A stretch of 64,000 nucleotides of DNA. Source: an uncultured Collinsella sp. GTDB taxonomy: Bacteria > Actinomycetota > Coriobacteriia > Coriobacteriales > Coriobacteriaceae. Position 1 is the stretch's first letter; every line of letters begins with the position of its first letter. Below the pieces are notes generated by a model, which ran no database searches, was not told the origin of the DNA, and saw only the letters and a program-made list of their open reading frames with translations. Made by a program: the position numbers and the translations under genes. The stretch is taken from the NCBI GenBank assembly GCA_934643145.1, contig CAKUBM010000006.1, forward strand, positions 1 through 64,000. Reading direction: 5' to 3'. Shown here piece after piece: positions 1 to 8,898 of the stretch.

Positions 1-256
1 CATTGAGTCCACGGGAGGAGCTGGCGATATCGGCCGTGCCAGCGCTGACGGCTTCGATGCCAGCGGAAGAGCCCAAACCGGAAACGAGCACGTCGATGCC
101 GGTCTCCTCCTTAAAGCCCTCTGCCGCAATCTCGGCGATAGGAAGGCAGGTCGTGGAGCCGGCCACGGTAATGGAAGAGGTAGAAGATCCCGAAGAACAG
201 GCGCACAGCGTAAGCGTAAGCACAGCGGCGCTCAGGACCGATACGATCTTTCTCAT
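1..256 (-). CDS. pstS: PstS-like phosphate ABC transporter substrate-binding lipoprotein (N-terminal part)
   Basis: Only the first 85 codons are in the window; the rest lies beyond position 1. The start is a short signal peptide (MRKIVSVLSAAVLTLTLCAC) with a lipobox-like LCAC, so the protein is probably lipid-anchored outside the membrane. It is followed by a Ser/Thr-rich linker and SITVAGSTTCLPIAE, then VSGLGSSAGIEAVSAGTADI, the GST...P and G.S..GI...GTADI pattern of PstS-type periplasmic binding proteins. The ATG overlaps the stop codon of the upstream PgeF-type gene by 2 nt (ATGA), so the two are translationally coupled. Phosphate is inferred from family resemblance; another tungstate-like or phosphate-like oxyanion is possible. 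Confidence 0.8.
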   Translation of the reverse strand, partial: MRKIVSVLSAAVLTLTLCACSSGSSTSSITVAGSTTCLPIAEIAAEGFKEETGIDVLVSGLGSSAGIEAVSAGTADIASSSRGLN

Positions 257-1053
257 AGCATCACGCCGATCGCAGCATGGCGCCCACAGGTGCCGTCCTC
301 GTTACGGTAGGAATAAAAGCGGTCGTTCTGACGCACAGTCGAAAGCTGGGTATCCACGATATTATCCGCGTCCACACCGATATCTACCAGCGCCTCACGA
401 ATGGCGGCAGATAGATCGAGCATGCGAGAAGCACCCGCATCGATGCACGAAAACTCGGCGGCAAAGCGGTCCATGAGTTCCTGAGATACCTCATATTCGT
501 CAGCCAAGATATGGGGACCGATATAGGCGGAAACGTCGCTCGCATCGCAGCCGGCAGCATCGCAAAGCGCCTGGCACGCCTTGGCAGAAATACGTGTAAT
601 CGTGCCCTTCCAACCGGAGTGCACCACGGCAAATCCGCCGGGGGCCACCAGCACCACGGGAACGCAGTCGGCAAAGCAGAGCAGCACGGGCACGTCATGG
701 GCCGTACAGACGATGGCATCGCAGCCCTCGGCAATCTGCTCGCGAACAGCCTCAAGATCGTCGGCGCCGTTCGAAGTCACCGTAACGATATGGTCACCAT
801 GTACCTGATTGGGCACGAGCAGATTATGCTCGCACTCAGTGGCGCCCATAGCTTCGAGCGCTCGACGACGATTCTCTTGAACAGCAAAGGGGTCATCGCC
901 TACATGCGAGCCCAGGTTGAGCGAGGAGTACGCGTCTTCAGAAACGCCACCGGTGCGCTCGGTAAAGGCAAAGCGGACATCGGATGTCGCGCCCTCCACC
1001 AACGTAACTCCATCATGGTCGACACGCGAAACGTTGTCCGCACGTGCTGCCAT
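253..1053 (-). CDS. pgeF: PgeF/YfiH family multi-copper polyphenol oxidase-like protein (LACC1-type)
   Basis: 266 aa, the usual length for this family. Family members are zinc-dependent enzymes with purine nucleoside phosphorylase/adenosine deaminase activity, and bacterial forms are proposed to edit peptidoglycan precursors. The conserved metal-site residues are visible: H85 in NQVHGD, C130 in CFADCVP and H145 in VVHSGWKG. The ATG at 1053 is chosen because AGGAGG stands 7 nt upstream; an in-frame GTG at 1074 would place that ribosome site inside the gene. It is the last complete gene before the pstS-like gene and lies just downstream of the ftsZ terminator, a position next to the cell-wall cluster that fits the proposed precursor-editing role. 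Confidence 0.85.
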   Translation of the reverse strand: MAARADNVSRVDHDGVTLVEGATSDVRFAFTERTGGVSEDAYSSLNLGSHVGDDPFAVQENRRRALEAMGATECEHNLLVPNQVHGDHIVTVTSNGADDLEAVREQIAEGCDAIVCTAHDVPVLLCFADCVPVVLVAPGGFAVVHSGWKGTITRISAKACQALCDAAGCDASDVSAYIGPHILADEYEVSQELMDRFAAEFSCIDAGASRMLDLSAAIREALVDIGVDADNIVDTQLSTVRQNDRFYSYRNEDGTCGRHAAIGVML

Positions 1054-1203
1054 ACTAAAGCCTCCTAATAACACAAGTACCGCGGCGTCGCCGCGCAGTC
1101 CGCGTTTATACGGCTGTCATACTTCCTTAAAAGGATACCCGCAGCGGTAGGGACCAAACGTAAAGGGAACGTAAGGAGATTGGAGGCTTTCGTTTACAAA
1201 CGA

Positions 1204-1241
1204 GAAACAAAACGGGGTGCATCCAAATGGACACACCCCGT
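1204..1241 (-). terminator. Intrinsic terminator after ftsZ
   Basis: On the minus strand an 8-bp stem ACGGGGTG/CACCCCGT (1212-1241) is followed by TTTTGTTT. It lies 23 nt after the ftsZ stop and closes the dcw operon before pgeF. Confidence 0.85.
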
Positions 1242-1263
1242 GCAGGTCGTTAAGAAAAACGAA

Positions 1264-2418
1264 CTAGAAGCTACCGCGCTTCAGGAAGTCGGGAAGCTCG
1301 AACTGGTCGTTGCCAAAGTTGGGCAGCTCGGTACCACCGACGTTGCGGGTCGGAGCGGCCTGAGCCGGGCTGGCAGCCGGAGCGGTGCGCTGCGGCTCAG
1401 CGGAGGCAGCGGCCTTGCTCTGAGACTGCTGAGCAGCAAAGAGCTCGTCCTGACGGTTGACGTTGGAATCGGAGAAGCCCGTAGCGATGACGGTGATACG
1501 CACCTGATCGCCCAGGGACTCGTCGACAACGGTACCGAAGATGATGTTCGCCTCGGGGTCGACGGCGTTGGCGACAACGTCGGCGGCGTCGCTGATCTCC
1601 TGGATGCCCAGGTCCTTGGAACCAGCGATGGAGAGCAGCACGCGCGTGGCACCATCGATGGAGCTCTCGAGCAGCGGGCTGGAGATGGCCTGCTGGGCAG
1701 CGTCGACGGCACGAGTATCCCCAGAAGAGGTACCGATACCCATCATGGCGGTACCGGCCTGCTTCATGATGGTCTTAACATCGGCGAAGTCCAAGTTGAT
1801 GATACCGGGGACGGTGATGAGGTCGGTAATGCCCTGGGTGCCCTGGGAAAGGACGCCATCGGCAATCGCGAAGGCCTCGAGCATGGTGGTCTTCTTCTCG
1901 GCGATGTCGAGCAGCTTATCGTTAGGGATGACGATCATGGTGTCGACGCAATCGGAGAGGGTCTTGATGCCCTCCTCGGCGCTCTTCTTGCGCTTGCGGC
2001 CCTCGAAGGTGAAGGGCTTGGTCACGACGGCGACGGTCAGTGCGCCGACCTCGTTCATCGCGATATCGGCAACGATGGGAGCAGCGCCGGTACCGGTGCC
2101 ACCGCCCTCACCGCAGGTGATAAACACCATGTCGGCGCCAGCGAGCGCCTCGGCAATGTCGTCGCGGGACTCATCGGCAGCCTTGCGGCCAACCTCGGGG
2201 TTGGCGCCGGCGCCCAGGCCGCGGGTAAGGTCGGTGCCGATGTGCACCTTGATATCGGCATCAGAGATCGCGAGTGCCTGAGCATCGGTGTTGATGGCAA
2301 CAAACTCGACGCCGCGGATGCCCTCTTCGATCATTCGATTGACCGCGTTGGTACCGCCGCCGCCGACGCCGACCACCTTAATGACGGCAAGGTAGTTGTT
2401 GATCTCTGTCTCGTGCAT
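1264..2418 (-). CDS. ftsZ: Cell division GTPase FtsZ
   Basis: 384 aa. This tubulin homologue polymerises into the Z-ring at midcell. The GTP-binding signature GGGTGTG is at about residues 105-111 and the T7-loop region ([11 protein letters not shown]) is present. A Gln/Ala/Pro-rich linker leads to the C-terminal peptide [12 protein letters not shown], which resembles the conserved tail that binds SepF/FtsA-type partners. The ATG at 2418 has GGAGG 6 nt upstream; an alternative upstream start would add ten residues and lacks a site. It is the last gene of the dcw cluster, separated from ftsQ by 199 nt that may hold its own promoter. No ftsA lies between ftsQ and ftsZ, as in many actinobacteria. 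Confidence 0.98.
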   Translation of the reverse strand: MHETEINNYLAVIKVVGVGGGGTNAVNRMIEEGIRGVEFVAINTDAQALAISDADIKVHIGTDLTRGLGAGANPEVGRKAADESRDDIAEALAGADMVFITCGEGGGTGTGAAPIVADIAMNEVGALTVAVVTKPFTFEGRKRKKSAEEGIKTLSDCVDTMIVIPNDKLLDIAEKKTTMLEAFAIADGVLSQGTQGITDLITVPGIINLDFADVKTIMKQAGTAMMGIGTSSGDTRAVDAAQQAISSPLLESSIDGATRVLLSIAGSKDLGIQEISDAADVVANAVDPEANIIFGTVVDESLGDQVRITVIATGFSDSNVNRQDELFAAQQSQSKAAASAEPQRTAPAASPAQAAPTRNVGGTELPNFGNDQFELPDFLKRGSF

Positions 2419-2524
2419 GTCGGTCCTCCGAACAAAGGTTATAGCCATAGCATGGGTCGACCCCTGCGCACATTAACCTTCAGGTTGAAAGTAAATGCAA
2501 AGGTAAACCGTATTATGTTTGCAC

Positions 2525-2553
2525 ATTATGAACGTATCAGTCAAATAATTGAC
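2525..2553 (-). promoter_or_regulatory. Possible ftsZ promoter in the ftsQ-ftsZ gap
   Basis: On the minus strand GTCAAT and CATAAT are separated by 17 nt in an AT-richer stretch about 105 nt upstream of the ftsZ start. The -35 is weak. A small palindrome AACCTTCAGGTT (2475-2486) lies between this site and the gene. The assignment rests only on spacing and composition. Confidence 0.35.
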
Positions 2554-2617
2554 CGTGAAAACCAAACAAACCAGATAAACGGCGTGGTATGGCCCCTCAA
2601 CAAAGCATCAACCAGCG

Positions 2618-3874
2618 CTACGAGGTCGGAGCATTCCTAAATGTGTAGTTGCCCGGAGAGCGCACATTGATATACGTTACGCCCTCTACCTGCGAAAGCA
2701 ACTTGGTGACTACGCGTTCCTTCTTGGCGATATCGTCCGAATCGCCCAGCGACACCTCAATGCCGTTATTGAGGTTTGCCGAGATGGCTTCGACCGAAGG
2801 CGTGGAAATATCCTTGACTTGTCCCAAGAACTCGCTCGAAAAACCACGCACATAATCCAGACCGGCCTTAACGGCTTTGGAGTTCACCGCCTGGCCGGAA
2901 ACCGGAGCGACATCCGCCGAGACATCAGTCAACAACACCGCGCCATAATGCTTGGCGAGCGCCAGCGCGGCATCGATTCCGGTCAAGGTATTTGAGCCCT
3001 GCCCTGTCGTGATGACGTTGCCCTGGTCGTCCACTTCGACCGACGTCGACAGCGGGGCGATCCAGGTGTCATCGTCTCCGATAGCCCAGGCAAGGTCGTC
3101 GGAGCTGATATACGCAATGGCGATAACTTTACGCTCCGTCGGCGTGATGATAAGCGTATGGGGAAACTGGCGCTGGACATCCACGCCCGAGACCCACGGG
3201 TTCTGCTTGAGATCCTCGGTAATCTGGTCGGGATCGACGTTAAAAAGCGACGTTCCCTCGGGCAAGTCGATCAGCTGGATAGCATCGTGCTTCGTCACAT
3301 GCTCGCTGCCTTGAATCTGAATATCAGCGGCAGTAAACAATCCAGAGTTGATCACCACGATGGCAACGACGACGAGCACGGCCAAGACGGCCAGAACGCC
3401 GCCCACGATTTTGCCTTTGCCGGTAACGACAGAAGCGGCGTCTGATGTTTTATTTGCCATCGCTCCAAGTGAAGATAACGGGTTGAAACCTTTTTTACTC
3501 GAAGGCTTCTTGGCGGTAGCCGGCACCGATGTCAGCGAGCGCGGTTTCGATGCGCCCAACGTGCGACCTGGACGCGCCGCCTTAGTTCCCGTCGAGGGCT
3601 TGGGAGTTGCCATGGGACGGGCAGGCTTGGCGCCCATAACAGGCTTTGACGTCACCGAGGGACGCGAGGACTTTTTTGCGGCCGGACGATTACCGAGCTG
3701 CGAGCCGACGACCGGTCGACTGGTCTGTCGAGCATGCCCGCCAGACTTAGAGTGCGCGACGGTATTGCGTTGAGGTTTGGCAGGCGCGCCGGAACGCCCT
3801 CCGGCGCGGCGGAAGGTAGGTTTCGATGCTCTAGAAGCCGAGGAATTTAACTTCCGGTCTGAGCTCGATGCCAT
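2618..3874 (-). CDS. ftsQ: Cell division protein FtsQ with a long basic N-terminal tail
   Basis: 418 aa, longer than usual because of about 150 disordered N-terminal residues rich in Lys, Arg, Pro and Ser with repeated K-P and R-P pairs (GAKPARPMATPKPSTGTK). One transmembrane segment (about 155-176) is followed by a POTRA domain beginning ADIQIQGSEHVTKHDAIQL and a beta domain. FtsQ links FtsL/FtsB to the septal synthase FtsW-FtsI. The ATG at 3874 lies inside the end of murB (44-nt overlap) with GGGAGG just upstream, so the two genes are translationally coupled. The tail faces the cytoplasm and could bind nucleic acid or membrane by charge; that is inference. Confidence 0.93.
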   Translation of the reverse strand: MASSSDRKLNSSASRASKPTFRRAGGRSGAPAKPQRNTVAHSKSGGHARQTSRPVVGSQLGNRPAAKKSSRPSVTSKPVMGAKPARPMATPKPSTGTKAARPGRTLGASKPRSLTSVPATAKKPSSKKGFNPLSSLGAMANKTSDAASVVTGKGKIVGGVLAVLAVLVVVAIVVINSGLFTAADIQIQGSEHVTKHDAIQLIDLPEGTSLFNVDPDQITEDLKQNPWVSGVDVQRQFPHTLIITPTERKVIAIAYISSDDLAWAIGDDDTWIAPLSTSVEVDDQGNVITTGQGSNTLTGIDAALALAKHYGAVLLTDVSADVAPVSGQAVNSKAVKAGLDYVRGFSSEFLGQVKDISTPSVEAISANLNNGIEVSLGDSDDIAKKERVVTKLLSQVEGVTYINVRSPGNYTFRNAPTS

Positions 3875-4742
3875 ACGCCTCCCTCACCTTTCCGTGCACA
3901 TGTCTGATAACCGCGGCAACGTCATCGGCCGAGGCAGTTCCGTTATTAACGATAAAATTAGCGTGAACGGGCGAAACTTCCGCGCCGCCAATCGAAAAAC
4001 CCTTTAATCCACAATCCTCGATAAGCTTGCCCACACTCGCATCGGGCGGATTGCGAAAGACCGACCCGCAGGATGCGCGACCCATGGGCTGCGTACGCTT
4101 GCGCCTCGTAAGGTACCGCTCCATGCGCTCGCGAATGTCGGCCTTGGGCGCCGGTTTAAGCTTGAGCACGCACTCGAGGATGATCTCATTGCGGGGAAGG
4201 CTACATTCGCGGTAGCCCCAAGTGATCTCGGACCCCGCATAATGCTTGATACCGGATGCCGGGTCAAACGTTACGACATCCTCAACCAGCGAGCCAATCC
4301 ACTCGGTCCGTGTGCCGGCATTCATAGATATCGCACCGCCGACCGAACCAGGGATGCCAACGGCAAACTCAAGGCCCGAGAGGCTACGCGACAGGGCATC
4401 GTTGACCAGGCGCGCAAACATCACGCCCGCACCGACCGTCAGCGTACAACCGTCATCGGCAACAACCGTGCGCTGAAACTCACGTCCGAGCGAAATGACG
4501 GCACCGCGATAACCGCCATCGGCAACCAGCAGATTGGAGCCCTTGCCGATGATGACCCACGGCACCTGCTCGCGATCGAGCACCGCCACGGCGCGCCGGA
4601 GGGCATGATAGCTATGGCACGTCACAAAGAGGTCGGCCTTGCCGCCGATACGATAGCTCGTATGACGCGCAAGGCGCTCGTCCTCGATCACATCCGTGTC
4701 GATCATGCCCGAGAGCGCCATGACGGCGTTAAACAGACCCAT
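3831..4742 (-). CDS. murB: UDP-N-acetylenolpyruvoylglucosamine reductase MurB
   Basis: 303 aa. It catalyses the NADPH-dependent reduction that yields UDP-N-acetylmuramic acid in the cytoplasm. The FAD-binding segments TSYRIGGKADLF and IGKGSNLLVADGGYRG are present. The catalytic Ser motif (RASCGSVFRNP) and the C-terminal GAEVSPVHANFIVN place it with the type II MurB enzymes. It starts 5 nt after the murC stop and its end overlaps ftsQ. No strong ribosome site is seen before the ATG at 4742, and a second ATG 12 codons later (MIDTDVIEDE) is an alternative start. Confidence 0.96.
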   Translation of the reverse strand: MGLFNAVMALSGMIDTDVIEDERLARHTSYRIGGKADLFVTCHSYHALRRAVAVLDREQVPWVIIGKGSNLLVADGGYRGAVISLGREFQRTVVADDGCTLTVGAGVMFARLVNDALSRSLSGLEFAVGIPGSVGGAISMNAGTRTEWIGSLVEDVVTFDPASGIKHYAGSEITWGYRECSLPRNEIILECVLKLKPAPKADIRERMERYLTRRKRTQPMGRASCGSVFRNPPDASVGKLIEDCGLKGFSIGGAEVSPVHANFIVNNGTASADDVAAVIRHVHGKVREAYGIELRPEVKFLGF

Positions 4743-4747
4743 TAGTC

Positions 4748-6166
4748 TTAAGCGTCTTTCTTGGCAGTCAGATACTCGATAAATTCGGGACCGACGGTCG
4801 TAACGTCACCGGCGCCCATGGTGAGCAGCAGGTCGCCCTCGCCCACCATCTGCTCGAGCTCCTGATTGAGCTCAAGACGGCTGGAGCAGTACACGACCTC
4901 CTTGCCAGGATGCTTGGCGCGCACGGTATCGGCGAGCATCTTAGAGGTGACACCCGGAATGGGCATCTCGCCAGCCGAGAACACATCAATCAGCAGCAGC
5001 TTATCGGCATTGGCAAATGCATCGGCAAAGTCGTCGCACAGGGCCTGCAGGCGCGAATAGCGGTGCGGCTGGAACACGACGTCGACGTGCTTGTAACCCA
5101 GCGACGAAGCGGCAGCAAGCGTCGCCTTGATCTCGGTGGGGTGATGGCCGTAATCATCGACCACGGTGATGCCGTCGATATCGCCCACGTGGGTAAAGCG
5201 ACGGCGGACGCCCTCAAAGCTCGAGAGCGCCTTGGCGGCGGCGTCGATGTCAAGGCCCAGGACATGGGCAACGGTGAGCACGGCCGTGGCGTTGAGCATG
5301 TTGTGGCGACCGGGATTGCTCTTGATCTCCACAGCGTGCTCAGTGCCGTCCTCAAAGCGAACGATAAAGTCACTCTGGATGCCCTTGACATCCGGGTGCA
5401 CGCAGACGATGTCGTTGCTCTCGGCAAAGCCGTAGGAAAGCACGTGACGGCCCGTCGACTTGGCGAGCTCGACCAGATGCGGGTCCTCGCCGCAGACGAT
5501 GACGGTGCCGTCCTCGCCCACCAGGCTCATGAATTTGGCGAAAGTTGCCTCGATCTCCTCGATACCCGAGTAGTGATCGAGGTGGTCAGCCTCGACGTTG
5601 GTCACAATGACCACGTTGGGGTTCAGGAACAGGAAGGAGCTGTCGGACTCGTCGGCCTCGGCGACAAAGTAGTCGCCCGAGCCGTTCTTGCCGTTTGTGT
5701 CATAGCCCTCGACGATGCCGCCGATCAAGAAGCTCGGATCCAGACCCATGCGGTCGAGCATGGTGGCGCACATCGAAGACGTGGTGGTCTTGCCATGCGT
5801 GCCAGCAACAGCGACGGTGGTGTAGCCGTGGCCCAATGCAGAGAGCATCTTTGCACGGGGCCACACGGGGATGCCCAGCTCGCGAGCGCGCACAAGTTCA
5901 GGGTTGGACTCCGGAATAGCGGTGGAGACAACAACCACATCGGGCTTGACCTCGTCGATCGTGGCGGCCTCATGGCCCACATGCACCTTCACACCAGCGC
6001 GGGTAAGCTGGCGGATATAACGTGACGTCTTAAGGTCGGAGCCGGTAACGGCATAACCGCGCTCATGCAGAACGAGGGCGATGCCGCTCATGCCGGCGCC
6101 GCCGATACCGATAAAGTGGGCGCTCTTAAACTCGGGCGCGGAGGTTGCAGTCTGGGAATCAGCCAT
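4748..6166 (-). CDS. murC: UDP-N-acetylmuramate--L-alanine ligase MurC
   Basis: 472 aa. It adds L-Ala to UDP-MurNAc using ATP, the first peptide-stem step. The N-terminal Rossmann motif is HFIGIGGAGMSGIA and the ATP-binding loop is AGTHGKTTTSSM. VDDYGHHPTEIKATL is the MurC-specific central signature. The ATG at 6166 has AAGGAG 11 nt upstream; an earlier GTG would put that site inside the gene. It lies between murG and murB in the leftward cluster, with a 97-nt gap to murG that holds no recognisable gene. Confidence 0.97.
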   Translation of the reverse strand: MADSQTATSAPEFKSAHFIGIGGAGMSGIALVLHERGYAVTGSDLKTSRYIRQLTRAGVKVHVGHEAATIDEVKPDVVVVSTAIPESNPELVRARELGIPVWPRAKMLSALGHGYTTVAVAGTHGKTTTSSMCATMLDRMGLDPSFLIGGIVEGYDTNGKNGSGDYFVAEADESDSSFLFLNPNVVIVTNVEADHLDHYSGIEEIEATFAKFMSLVGEDGTVIVCGEDPHLVELAKSTGRHVLSYGFAESNDIVCVHPDVKGIQSDFIVRFEDGTEHAVEIKSNPGRHNMLNATAVLTVAHVLGLDIDAAAKALSSFEGVRRRFTHVGDIDGITVVDDYGHHPTEIKATLAAASSLGYKHVDVVFQPHRYSRLQALCDDFADAFANADKLLLIDVFSAGEMPIPGVTSKMLADTVRAKHPGKEVVYCSSRLELNQELEQMVGEGDLLLTMGAGDVTTVGPEFIEYLTAKKDA

Positions 6167-6263
6167 GTGCTCGTGTACTCCTTGCGTAAACACTGCCTGT
6201 AACCCGTTAACTGTACCGCACCTACCGCATCAGCGCGAGGGCGACCGACGATATCCCGTCTAA

Positions 6264-7379
6264 CTAACGCAAACCCTCTACCGCATCGGCCAGAAGAGCG
6301 GCGGCCCTATCCTGAGCCAGGCCACGCGCCGCCTGACGCATGGCGTCGCGCTCCGCCACGTCATCGACCAGGTGCAGCAGCTCATCGGCAAAGGCAGAAC
6401 CGTCGATATCGGCATCGGCGCAGAGCACGCCGGCCCCGGCGTCGACCAGATAACGGGCATTGGTGGTTTGATGGTCGGCCGTCGCATGCGGATACGGCAC
6501 GAGCACCGAGGGCACGGCGAGCGCAGCGATCTCGGCCACGCTCGATGCGCCCGAACGCGAGAGCACCAAATCGGCAGCAGCCAGCATATCGCCCATGTTG
6601 TCGATGTAAGGCTGGACGCGGTAACGCTTCGCCTCCTCGGGCGTCAGCGCCAAAGCGCGCTCGGTCTCCTCAAAGCCGTCGGCACCCGTCGAATGCAACA
6701 CATAGAGGTTCTTGCGCGAAAGCAGCTCGTTTTTGAGCGAAACCACGCGCTCGTTGAGGTGCTGGGCGCCAAGCGAACCGCCAAAGACGAGCAGCAGCGT
6801 AGCGTCCTCGGGAACGCCAAGTGCCTTGCGGCCGCGAGCGCGATCGCCCTCGATCACCGAGCGACGTACGGGGTTGCCGGTCATGAGCACGTGGTCAGGG
6901 TCACCTTCGCGCTCAAAGACCGCGCGCGCTGCCGGCACCGAGATGCACACGCGGGCGGCGTGGGAGTTCATCATCTTGTTGGCCAGGCCCGGAACAGAGT
7001 TCTGTTCATGCAGCAGATACGGAACGCCCGCGCCCTTGCACCACCCCAGCAGCGGAACCTCGACATAGGCACCAAAACCGATGGCGGCATCGGGCTTGCC
7101 GACCTTTGAGAAATGACTGGCGAGCGCACGCTTGGCCTTGTTGACACGCCACAGCGAGGTCAGCGCCGTCCAAGGACGGGAGCGGTCGAAGCCCGTAACC
7201 GTAATGGGCACAAAATCAAACCCAGCCTCGGGGACCAGACGACCCTCGAGCTTGCGCGACTGGCCCACGAACACAACGTGGTGGCCACGGTCACGCAGCT
7301 CTTCGGCCAAGGCAAGCGCGGGGTTGATGTGTCCCGCCGTGCCGCCGGCTGCAATAGCAACGGTCATCTTATCGGTCAT
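6264..7379 (-). CDS. murG: Undecaprenyldiphospho-muramoylpentapeptide GlcNAc transferase MurG
   Basis: 371 aa. This membrane-associated GT-B enzyme converts lipid I to lipid II on the inner face of the membrane. The N-terminal loop AAGGTAGHINPALALAEEL, the second loop FGGSLGAQHLN, and the donor-site region SRSGASSVAEIAAL with QTTNA are the MurG signature. The start at 7379 has a GAAGGGA site and overlaps the ftsW end by 11 nt, which indicates coupled translation. Confidence 0.97.
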   Translation of the reverse strand: MTDKMTVAIAAGGTAGHINPALALAEELRDRGHHVVFVGQSRKLEGRLVPEAGFDFVPITVTGFDRSRPWTALTSLWRVNKAKRALASHFSKVGKPDAAIGFGAYVEVPLLGWCKGAGVPYLLHEQNSVPGLANKMMNSHAARVCISVPAARAVFEREGDPDHVLMTGNPVRRSVIEGDRARGRKALGVPEDATLLLVFGGSLGAQHLNERVVSLKNELLSRKNLYVLHSTGADGFEETERALALTPEEAKRYRVQPYIDNMGDMLAAADLVLSRSGASSVAEIAALAVPSVLVPYPHATADHQTTNARYLVDAGAGVLCADADIDGSAFADELLHLVDDVAERDAMRQAARGLAQDRAAALLADAVEGLR

Positions 7380-8895
7380 GGTAGTCCCTTCGTACACGCG
7401 GTCCCTGGTCGTCGGTGCGTAGACGCGCCGACGGGTCCGAGTTCAAATCGATTCGATTATATCCGCCGCCCGCATTGCGAGGGGTTGGGCGCTGCGGACG
7501 ACCTTGCGGCGCCGTTCGCTGACGCGGACGGGCTGCCGGCTCGGTCGCAGAGCCATCCAGAACGGTAAAGCCGTTACGCGAAGATCGCTCGCCGCGCACG
7601 TGGGGCACGCCGGCGGTACTCTCATCCATAACGGCAAAGCTCTCGCGGCGACGGTCGTACTCATCGCGACGCGCGCTCTCGTACGAAACGCGCAGGATCA
7701 GACCCGCAAGCATGAGCGACACAATAATCGACGAACCGCCGTAGCTAATAAACGGCAACGGTTTGCCCGTCATGGGAAACACGTTGAGGATGCCCAACGC
7801 ATTGATCAAAAACTGCACCGCGAGAATGACCGCGGAGCCAGACGCCATGAGCGCGCCCCGACGATCGGTCGCCTGCTCGGCAATGCGAAACGCCGAGTAG
7901 ATCAGCATCGCAAACACCAAGAAGAACAGCACGGTTCCGACAAAACCGACTTCCTCGCCAATGATGGCCAGGATGTAGTCATTGTGCGCCTCGGGCAGAT
8001 ACGAGTACTTCATGGTTGAGTTGCCGATGCCACGGCCGAACAGACCGCCCGAGGCAAAGGCCATGATGGCAAGCGTGGCCTGATAGCCGTCACCATACTC
8101 GTCGGCCCAAGGGTTCAAGGCAACCTGGATACGCACCATACGGTACGGCTCTGCAACAAGCGCAATCACGATCACGAGAATGCCGAAGATTATCACGCCG
8201 ATGATAAATTTGGGGTCGAGACCCGCAAACAACGCCATGCACATGAGGGTCAACAGGATGATCAGGACGGTACCGAAATCGGGCTGGATAAAGATCAGAA
8301 AGAGCGAAATGCCCAGGTAGATGCCCATCTTGCGAAGGAATTCGTTGATGTTGCCACCGGGCGAAAAGAAGCGATCGAGCATGATGGCCGAATACGCAAT
8401 GGCAAATGGCTTTAAAAACTCGGAAGGCTGGAACTGAATGCCGGCGATGTTGAGCCAGCGCGTGGCGCCACGGCTGCCGCTGCCCACCAAGAACACCAGA
8501 AACAGTAGCCCTATCATGCCTATGAGGAAGATCCTGAGCACATCCTCCCCAAACCAGCTGTCCGGCAAAACGCGCACGATGGCAATCAGCGCCAGAACAC
8601 CGACCACGGCAAACGCAGCCTGTCGGCCCAGAAAAAACGTCGCTGAGCCATTCTCGTGCAGCGCCTCGACCGAAGACGCCGAGTACACCATCAGCAGGCC
8701 AAAACACACCAAGATAAACAGACAGGCCATGAATATCAGACGGGGGCGCATGATGCGGGCGGGAACGCCGGCAATATAGCGTTCGCTAAACGACTGCCCG
8801 CCGCGACCGGAACGCGGTGTGCTACGCCGCGAGGAAGCACGGTCCGAGTCGGGCCTCCTCATACCTTGTCGGGGGCTCTCCTCTCTCACCGGCAA
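7369..8895 (-). CDS. ftsW: SEDS-family peptidoglycan polymerase FtsW
   Basis: About 508 aa, polytopic, with a basic cytoplasmic N-terminus of about 50 residues and an Arg/Pro-rich C-terminal tail of about 100 residues. FtsW polymerises lipid II at the septum with FtsI. The family motifs GRGIGNSTMKYSYLPEAHND and GKPLPFISYGGSSIIVSLM are present. The start is uncertain: 8895 is a TTG. A GTG two codons later has AGGGG at good spacing, and an ATG at 8862 is also possible. The gene begins 3 nt after murD and overlaps murG. FtsW rather than RodA is inferred from the position between murD and murG. Confidence 0.94.
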   Translation of the reverse strand: MPVREESPRQGMRRPDSDRASSRRSTPRSGRGGQSFSERYIAGVPARIMRPRLIFMACLFILVCFGLLMVYSASSVEALHENGSATFFLGRQAAFAVVGVLALIAIVRVLPDSWFGEDVLRIFLIGMIGLLFLVFLVGSGSRGATRWLNIAGIQFQPSEFLKPFAIAYSAIMLDRFFSPGGNINEFLRKMGIYLGISLFLIFIQPDFGTVLIILLTLMCMALFAGLDPKFIIGVIIFGILVIVIALVAEPYRMVRIQVALNPWADEYGDGYQATLAIMAFASGGLFGRGIGNSTMKYSYLPEAHNDYILAIIGEEVGFVGTVLFFLVFAMLIYSAFRIAEQATDRRGALMASGSAVILAVQFLINALGILNVFPMTGKPLPFISYGGSSIIVSLMLAGLILRVSYESARRDEYDRRRESFAVMDESTAGVPHVRGERSSRNGFTVLDGSATEPAARPRQRTAPQGRPQRPTPRNAGGGYNRIDLNSDPSARLRTDDQGPRVRRDYHDR

Positions 8896-8898
8896 CCC

